From the NCBI GenBank assembly GCA_021234155.1, contig JAJEKV010000074.1, positions 2,549,789-2,613,788 on the forward strand: a stretch of 64,000 nucleotides of DNA, given 5' to 3'. Below, one piece after another: positions 56,735 through 64,000 of the stretch; positions within the stretch are counted from its first letter, which is position 1; the number at the start of each line of letters is the position of its first letter. The position numbers were made by a program, and so were the translations under genes. The DNA is from Isoetes taiwanensis (Eukaryota > Streptophyta > Lycopodiopsida > Isoetales > Isoetaceae). The notes beneath the pieces are model-generated. The model had not been told where the DNA came from, made no database searches, and saw nothing but the letters and a program-made list of their open reading frames with translations.

Positions 56735-57744
56735 CTGTTAAAATGGCCTGTCGGGTTCCTTCATAGCTGCCAAAGCTCCAATGAATACCTCTGCTTAGTG
56801 GTTCCCAAAGGGCATCATCTATCTCGAACCCATCTGTTCCTTCATAGCTGCCAAAGCTCCAATGAATACCTCTGCTTGGTGGTTCCCAGCAGGGCATCAT
56901 CTATCTCGAACCCATCTGTTCCTTCTGGAAATTTGAGCTCCCAAAAACCTGCAAAAGCGACAACTAGGGGTATCTTAAGGGCTTTTGGCCCGTTCCATGC
57001 TTTTTCTTCTACACTTCGATCCCCTTTAAATAATCTAAAGGCCTTGTCTATTTTTAAGGCACCTTAACATTCAATGATTTGGCAAAAAAAAATACATGCA
57101 TAAAAATCTCCTATTATGATTTAAACTTTTTTCTCTCCAACCAAAATTTTGTAAAAAGCATTTACAAACTTTATGGGATTTTGTTGTTATTTTAGGTGAA
57201 AAAGAATAAAAAATCCAAAAAACATTGGCAAATTCAAAATAACACATAAACCATTAATTACATTTGAAATATAAGTATTTGATATAATATTAAATACATA
57301 CTAAATATAAGTACGTGATATTTATTTTACTATACACAAATCCCATAAACAACCACAACTAAAAGTTCAATTTTTTTTTACCTCCATGCTCCTCGTTGTC
57401 ACAAGCTTATCCTTTAAGGTTTTGCACCGTATGATCTCACCCAGCTTCATTTTTGCCCTAAACACACGCGGGGCCCCCGTGACTAATACTCTCACTGCTC
57501 ATCTTCAATCACCGTTAAAACATTCCTCTAGGATGTCAAAAGTGTTGCACAATGAAACTTGAAGATCATAGATATTCTTTGTCGTGGTGCTTTACGATTT
57601 CGCTTGTATAAAAAAAATAAACTATTCTCCATCCCTAGAACATTTTGCAACATGTTTAGACACGATGCAAAACTACAAGATTTTTACTGGATACAATGTG
57701 CATTCGAACCCCGTGAGCTTTTACAATACATCGATTGATGCACA

Positions 57745-58010
57745 TAGACCAGGCCGACCACGCCATCTCTTGATACGCTTTTGGCGCCGAGGATATGTTA
57801 TTTGAGCTACAAAGATGGGAGTCACCTTAAGGGTACCCAATTACAGTAAGAGGACCTCCCCCCATTTCGGCGAATCAGCGACATGAGGAGCTACGTAAGG
57901 TTCGCTAAGCGAGGCTTCAAAAAGAAATGGGCATTGTATCGAGGGGCAAAGAACATTTATTTTGACAAGTGGCCTCAAAACCCCTCGTGGATTACTTTTA
58001 GTTGTTCTCC
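57745..58010 (+). mobile_element. LINE ORF1-like fragment, copy 3 (degraded)
   Basis: This is the copy 3 equivalent. Several small indels break the frame (for example around 57778-57790, 57838-57850 and 57945-57960), many at former CAG/CTG positions of the other copies. Confidence 0.45.
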
Positions 58011-59349
58011 TCTTCATGTGTGGCTTTTTCCTTTCTTTTTATCTCTTATTTTATGATCTCATAGAGCTTAGTCCCCGAAGTCTTGTTTTATTTGGGCTTA
58101 TGTCCTTTCTTGAGTTTCTGTCCCATAAGCTTGGGGAGCTTTATCTAAAATATAGAAGACCTTTTAGAAGGCCTTTGTCTACTTTTTGATTGCACCTTTT
58201 CGTTGTTTATAAAGCATGCGATGTTGTGGTGGCCTTCTAAGAAATAAGTGGTTTTCGCCTATTTTGTAGGAGACCTTATTTTTCTTTTTTATCTTTAATG
58301 ATTTAGATATTTTTTTTGTTCTAACGATGGTTTGCCACACCTGTTTTTTTTTTTTATTGTGATAATTTTTTTTTTTTTATTAAAACTAGTTTTCAATAAA
58401 AAAAGTTTGAAAAAAGCATTTGTAAATGTAATTGCTTTTGCAAAGAATATTGACATCCTATAAGATTTCAAAGAAAAAAAATACTAACACATCTAAACAA
58501 TACAATCTTACATCATGGTAGACTAAAGAATTCACCATGAGATACACGCTTTCCTCTTCCAGATTCTTGGTCATGACAAGGGTCTCTTGCATTTTTTCTT
58601 TCACTTGACCATGTTTGGGCCTTTTCTTCTCTCTTTCATTCACACATATTAATCCTAACTCCCACATCTCCCCAAATTCTTCCCATTTCACGTAAATCCC
58701 TTAGACATGGATCTAGCAAATCCCTAGTATTTCCAGATTGTCTCGGGGCCCAACCGCCAAGAATTCATTCCCTTGCATTTCATTTTGTCAATCATTGCCC
58801 TTTTTCCAAAATAAGCTCCAAAAAGCAAAGACACCAAAGCTATACACATCGCTTTTTTGGGAGACATGGTCTTTGTTTTCCTTATTTGTGGATCCATATA
58901 ACCTTTTGAGCCCACCATATTTTCTCAGACTGTTGTTTCAAGACCATAGCGCCTTTTTCTCGCCCATTTTAGAGAGGCCGAACCGAGATCTTTGCTCCAA
59001 AATTGGCATCCAAAAGAGCACATTCTCGGCTTCAAATCCATGTGAACAATTGAGGGTTAGCTCCATTATGCGATACTGAGCCCACATGCGATCCGAAAGG
59101 CAATACGCGATACGCGACTTGCCAATTCATGGGTGATTCCCGATCGTGGAGTTGCTTTCGTGTTTCCATTACACATATACTCAAACAAGAGTATGTGTTC
59201 TTCGAAAAAAAATCAGGCTTATGAAACAAAGCAAAAAATAAGCCCGAAACAAAGCAAAAATAAGTAGCTAGGAGAGACAAGTTAAAAACTTACCCCTCGA
59301 TCACAAGAATAAGTATGGAGGAAAGATAAGTTTTAGTTAAAAACTTACC

Positions 59350-61715
59350 CTTGTGATTAATAATAATAATAATATATTAATCACGCCATTAAAGACCCTT
59401 AGGTCCAACCGGGCACAAAGTACATCGAGAGTTTTATTTATGAACTATTCAAAGGCACCACTTGATTCTCAAGGGTGCTCATGTTGTCATATAATTCCAT
59501 AATTTCTCGCTTTTTCTTTCCACACCATCTTGATGTATGAGCCGAAGCTTATTGTATGGGACATTCCGTAGATCTTTCAAGCTTGTGCGCCTATATCAAA
59601 ATTGGTTCTAATGCTCTCATATGTCGGGCATTCTAAGAAAGTGTGCGTTCGGGCTATCTTAGGATCCACGAATCGACAAGACCTTTGATGTCGTGGTGTG
59701 CCATACCAACGAAGAAGAAGTGCGTAGCTGAGAGATCATAACTCGACTGCGTCTACTAATGTTAGATGTCAAATATGGCTGCTCCACATAAGTAGACAGG
59801 TCACATATTTCAGCCCTATAAAATTGTTGTTTCACACTAGTATCCGCCCACAACAAGTTCAATACACCCCCTCGCGGACTTTTTCCCTTACCTCTTTCAA
59901 TTTTCTTGAAGAAGGCCATGACGGGTCAGCTAAGATGCCAACTTTCAGCCCGCTTTGCATACTTGGTAGTACCACCCTTTGCTCTCAGAGCATAAGATAG
60001 CTTGCACAGGGAGGCGGTCTTTTGAGAAGCTCTTCACACGATTGATATATGTGATTGTACAACAAAGGGCTTCAATCTCTAAAGGAAGCAATCCCGCTTC
60101 TGCTAGCATAATACAAGAAGGGGCGCTTGAGACTTTACTCCAAGTTCTTCCATCAAATATCTCTTCTCACTTTTTCAATGGATGCCCAGCCTTTGCTTGA
60201 TAGCCCAGTCCCCATATACTGGCACCCAGATAGGACTACGGGTTTCACCATTACAAAGATAAAGAAGTCTCCTAGTTTCCCAATGCCACAAATTATTAGT
60301 AATGACATGAATGAAACATGCTATATAATGCTCTAAGCCCCCGTAAGCACGCTTTGAGGCAAATTTCTTCCAATTGTAATTGTCCGAGACCTCAATACCT
60401 AGATATTTGTAATCGATACTTGTTCAATAGTCGCCTCTCCTACCAAAAAGCTGAATTTTTCTCGTGCCCAAGACCATTATTTTGGATTTTGAAGTTGATG
60501 GTCATTCTTTTATGAGTACAAAACTCATGTAAAACATCTAGGTGTCTTTGGAGTCCCTCACCGCCTTAGAAATCAGCACTATATCATCTCGCAAATAGGA
60601 GGACTTGGATCGTAGCATCCCAACCGAAATAACTCCCCAATCTAGCAAGCCGCTTCTACCTCATCAATGTATAATCCAAATAATGTTGGCGAAAGGGGAC
60701 AGCCCTCGCTTCACCCAATTGTGCTTAAGATCTTCTTTCTCCCTCAAAGGGAAAGGAAAGTTCTATCAGATTTGCCTATATAGACATGCTATCGCTTGTC
60801 CGAGTTCTAAGGGAACTTCTATAATTTCGAAGTCCGGGTTCTAAATCGCCTCTGCTCTACTCTCCAAATGCTTTAGCAAGATCATTAAAAGCCATGAACC
60901 TCCTGGTTGCCAAAGCCCTTTGCACCTTCAGCTATGACACGCAGGGACACTAGGTGGTCAAGTGTTGAGTGTCCACGTGTGAAGCCAGCTTGACCATAAG
61001 CCCGCACATCATTTACATCAGCCCACTCTGAAATCTTTTTTTCAAGCATTGCTGCGAATATTTTTGAAAAAACAGAACTAATCAAGATAGTTCTATAATT
61101 GCGTATGTCATCTTTGTCACGGGCTTTAAAGATTGGAATTACTCGCTCAAGTACCAATCTGCAGGAGGGTAGAAGCATGAAAGGGTGGGCAAAAAGCCCA
61201 AGATTTTACATTTACAGATTCAAAATGTAAGGTATTCAAGTCTAGTGTACAAATTCAAACTGTAAGGTACATGTTTGATCGATTGAGGAAAGTTCACAAT
61301 GTGTGCCAAGATTTCGGGAGAATTTAGTATAATTATGGAGAATATTGGACGTCAACCACCTTTATTCATGATAGGCAACTCCATGTAAAATTCAAAATGT
61401 ACATTACAAATACTTTAACCCAGTTCAATTTTTTACATTAATATACAAAAAAATTCAATCACCCTTTTATGCTTCTACCCAGGAAATTCTCCATTTATTA
61501 GAGAATTATTGCATAGGTCCAATAGTCTTTCATGTGTTGCATCACCCCCCATTTAATGAGCTCTGATGAGAGACCTGTAACATCAAAAGCCTTGCCATTC
61601 TGAGTCCGTGTAATGCTTGCTTAAGATCGGATATAGAAAATAGTGATGCAGAGCTTTGGGATCTAATGTCATGTTAGCGCTGGATCTGGGACATGATATA
61701 ATTCCGACATGATTA
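59350..61715 (-). mobile_element. 5'-truncated LINE, copy 3
   Basis: Same element with the same 5' truncation and ATT tail. The open part is short (61178-60885, the RVIPIFKARDKDDIRNYR to GAKGFGN stretch). Downstream motifs are recognisable but frame-broken by indels at 60100-60870, mostly at positions where copy 2 has CAG or CTG. Confidence 0.8.
61167..61480. mobile_element. GGGTA-type MITE in the LINE, copy 3
   Basis: The 314-bp element has AGGA at 61163-61166 and 61481-61484. It is the same insertion as in copies 1 and 2, so it predates the segmental duplication. Confidence 0.9.
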
Positions 61716-62707
61716 TAAGAATACAAGAATAAAGAATAAGTAAGTAAGACAAGTTCAAAACTTACCTTTCTCATCACAAAAGCCCAAAAAAATTTACTAT
61801 AAACCAGTGTTGAACACGAGCAAGAATTTGGATCTCTGATTTGAAGATGTGAAAGGGCAACGGTTTGTCATTCCGTTGCCGTTTGCAAGGTAGACATCTC
61901 CAAATCCGCCATGTCCGATGAGATTGTCACCGGAAAAATTATCAGTCATGCGTTTCACTTCGGCTAGGCCATATCTGGAAGCAAATGATTTACGCCCAAT
62001 TTCTCTGCGATGCCGCCTCCAAACCAAAAACTGAGTTCCCACAATTAATATAACTACAGCAGCAGTAACAGCTACTCCAATTAAGAGGGCCCTCTTTTTG
62101 GAGCTGCCAGATGCACAGACTTTGGCGTACTGCGGATTATCAGAGCAGATGCCGTTGATGCAGAGCAGATTGGGCTTGCAGTATCCATCCGAACCGGAGC
62201 AATCCGCCCCGCACCATGGGCTTGCATCCGATTCCGAGCCATCGGCCGGGGAGGGCGCAGGAGATAATTGAGTGCAAAAAATGGGTGCCTTCGGCCGGAT
62301 CGTCTGTGCATTTGGCCCTGTTGCATCGCTATTTAGCACTCAGGTTTGGACCTAAATTTGAGCAATCCGCCTCAGATTTGCAAGAAACGACCAACTCTAT
62401 TCATGGGTCTCTAGACATCTTCGTGAGAAAGCCCCTTTGGATTGAGTTTGCCTCGGGTAAATTATTGCCGACTACTGCAAAATTTTGTCAATTTTATCCA
62501 ATGTAATTTTGTTTTCACTTCTTGGCTGCTTAGCCTTGATATCTTGCAATTGATTTTTTTCCATTTGGTGGGGTTTTGGTGCTTGCGGATTTCCTTTTGG
62601 CGTTTTGTGCACAAAGATTTCATTATAACTTGATTTAGGTTCCAAGTGTTTGTGAAGTTCCGCCACCGCTTCCAACGATACTGCCAAAGTATACATGTAT
62701 GGTGTAG

Positions 62708-62865
62708 ATAACGCCCTGGCCTGAGGGGAGCGTTACTGAAAATTTGACATGGCCATGGGCCAAATGCCAAAGGGTGTGCGCCAAGCGCACGCCCGAGCCA
62801 TTTTTGGCCATGGCCACATGGCCCGGGTATTTTTTTCATGTAACGCCCGAGGGCCAGGGCGCTAT
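62708..62865. repeat. GC-rich palindrome/foldback, copy 3
   Basis: Same hairpin as 29387-29550, with losses in the left inner arm. Confidence 0.7.
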
Positions 62866-63386
62866 CGCCCTTAACGCCCTGGTTCGAGGGTTTGCTAAAC
62901 AGGGGTTCTTCCGCTGGCGTCGAAAAGCGGACGGAATGGAGTCGCCCCGGCTGTGGTCATGAAATGAAGAAGAGTTTTGCGTAATGATGCTTTTGCGTAA
63001 CGTCACCGGATTAACCCTTGCGCAGAGCTTTCGCTTTTTTGCGTGGTCGCCAAGAAGCCTCGAAGCCCCAACCATGCGTAATGCCGCTTTGCGCAATGCA
63101 CCGATTAATCTTATGGCCGTGCGGGGCCTCGTGGTCGGAAGCAAAAAGTCAAATGCGCCGGGCCTAAGCATGGGCTATGGTTGGAAGCAAGGCTCTTCCC
63201 TTGAAGTCATCCGATACTATCACCGTAATACTCTAGGATATTATAGGCATTCACCGTAATACTCTAGGGCGCTATGCGAGAGGCAAAGAAAAACTTAAGT
63301 GGGGAGGTTATTAACAGTAACAACACTCATGAACGGCCGAGATATGATCCGAGCCCGTAAAACACGGTGAACCGTATGCTAAGGTT

Positions 63387-63646
63387 GGGTAATTGCATAG
63401 AAGGGTGTCTCATATTTCTTGTATAATGTAATAAACATGTAGAAAGGGTTAGTGTAGTTAGGGAGGGGGGAATAGGTTTGCATGACTTCCCTATACCATG
63501 ACGTTCTACATGACGTTAGGTTCTACATATTGTTTACATTAAATGTAAGAAATGGGCTCTGCATTTGCCTTACATCTGCCTACATATTGCCTATGTAAAT
63601 GTAAAATATGGGCCTATTTTGTATCCACCCTTTCGTGCAATTACCC
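63387..63646. mobile_element. GGGTA-type MITE 2, copy 3
   Basis: Same insertion, 260 bp, with GGTT at 63383-63386 and 63647-63650. Confidence 0.87.
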
Positions 63647-64000
63647 GGTTTTTTTCTTTTTACGTGCATGAATTATCTAAATGGATCTCGGCTAATTCCT
63701 TGAGGTTTCTAAGCTAATTTCACATTCAACATCCAAGTATTTGAATTTGCCCTTCTTTCACAATTCAACTGACTCTGCAAAGCCTTCTTTTACAAAGCCT
63801 TCGTTTTGATTGCATATTTTCTTTCAAGGAGTCACCATATGATGTTGCGACATCCTGAGGTGAAATCTACAACATGGTGGGTTTGAAAGTTTTAATGGTT
63901 GTCTCATTTCTAGTGGAGCTTGGTAAGCCTTGCTTAGAATTCTTTAACCCTTTTGACATTTTGCAGGCCTATAACTATGGGATAGGCATCATCTGCTACA

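Larger units (their letters stand above)
58536..62390 (-). pseudogene. RLK2, copy 3
   Basis: Exon 1 about 62390-61765, exon 2 about 59195-58536. It carries the shared TAG (62331-62329) and N-lobe deletion. One long ORF (62339-61797) spans ectodomain, transmembrane helix and Gly loop. Exon 2 is heavily interrupted by small indels (58600-59130), largely unlike those of copy 2, which suggests local sequence-quality problems on top of true decay. Confidence 0.7.
54323..64000. repeat. Segmental tandem array, copy 3 (partial, runs off window)
   Basis: The third copy begins at the same breakpoint, with the same left-hand sequence (about 53930-54322) as the copy 1/copy 2 junction (about 20610-20997). 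It covers the part of the unit equivalent to 446-10100 of copy 1 and continues past the window. Confidence 0.95.

Overview
This looks like nuclear DNA of a land plant. The evidence is AT-rich intergenic sequence, short spliced introns, membrane receptor kinases with plant-style activation segments, and a dense mix of LINE, Helitron, CACTA, MITE and Copia-like remnants. I cannot name the species. A non-seed plant (fern, lycophyte or bryophyte) is only a guess, based on the unfamiliar kinase ectodomains.

The main structure is a head-to-tail segmental array. One unit occupies 446-20997 (20.6 kb), recurs at 20998-54322 (33.3 kb) and starts a third time at 54323, running off the window. Both junctions are the same and fall inside the last codons of exon 1 of a receptor-like kinase gene (RLK1, minus strand). 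Only the leftmost copy keeps the downstream kinase exon; copies 2 and 3 carry a truncated receptor that reads into foreign sequence. Copy 2 is longer because of a 7.4-kb DNA transposon (31134-38566), a 4.45-kb CACTA element (43885-48338) and a roughly 0.9-kb expansion of a short satellite (about 52080-53110). Copy 1 shows the empty target site for both transposons.

Each complete unit holds, from low to high coordinate: RLK1 exon 1 (minus); unrecognised remnants and a LINE ORF1-like fragment (plus); RLK2, a second receptor kinase (minus) whose intron holds a 5'-truncated LINE that itself contains a MITE; a palindrome; a second MITE; long stretches with no recognisable gene; a third MITE; short tandem repeats; two Helitron ends; a Copia-like LTR remnant; a small beta-rich ORF that may belong to the VapA-like fold; and two convergent unknown genes, one interrupted by a 0.6-kb foldback element. 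Copy 3 ends shortly after the second MITE.

The most interesting system is a transposon group with termini beginning GGGTA or GGGTG and 4-bp target duplications. It comprises the 7.4-kb element in copy 2 and three MITE families present in the units. The large element appears to encode a DDE-like transposase on the plus strand and, convergently, a protein with an FCP1/NLI-type HAD phosphatase domain. Both reading frames are broken as given.

A caution applies throughout. Many differences between copies sit at CAG/CTG trinucleotides (CTG to CCG or CG, CAG to CG or AAAG) and cluster in transposon-rich stretches. This looks like base-calling error on CHG-methylated DNA rather than mutation, so many frameshifts here may not be real. 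Lesions shared by all three copies are more trustworthy.
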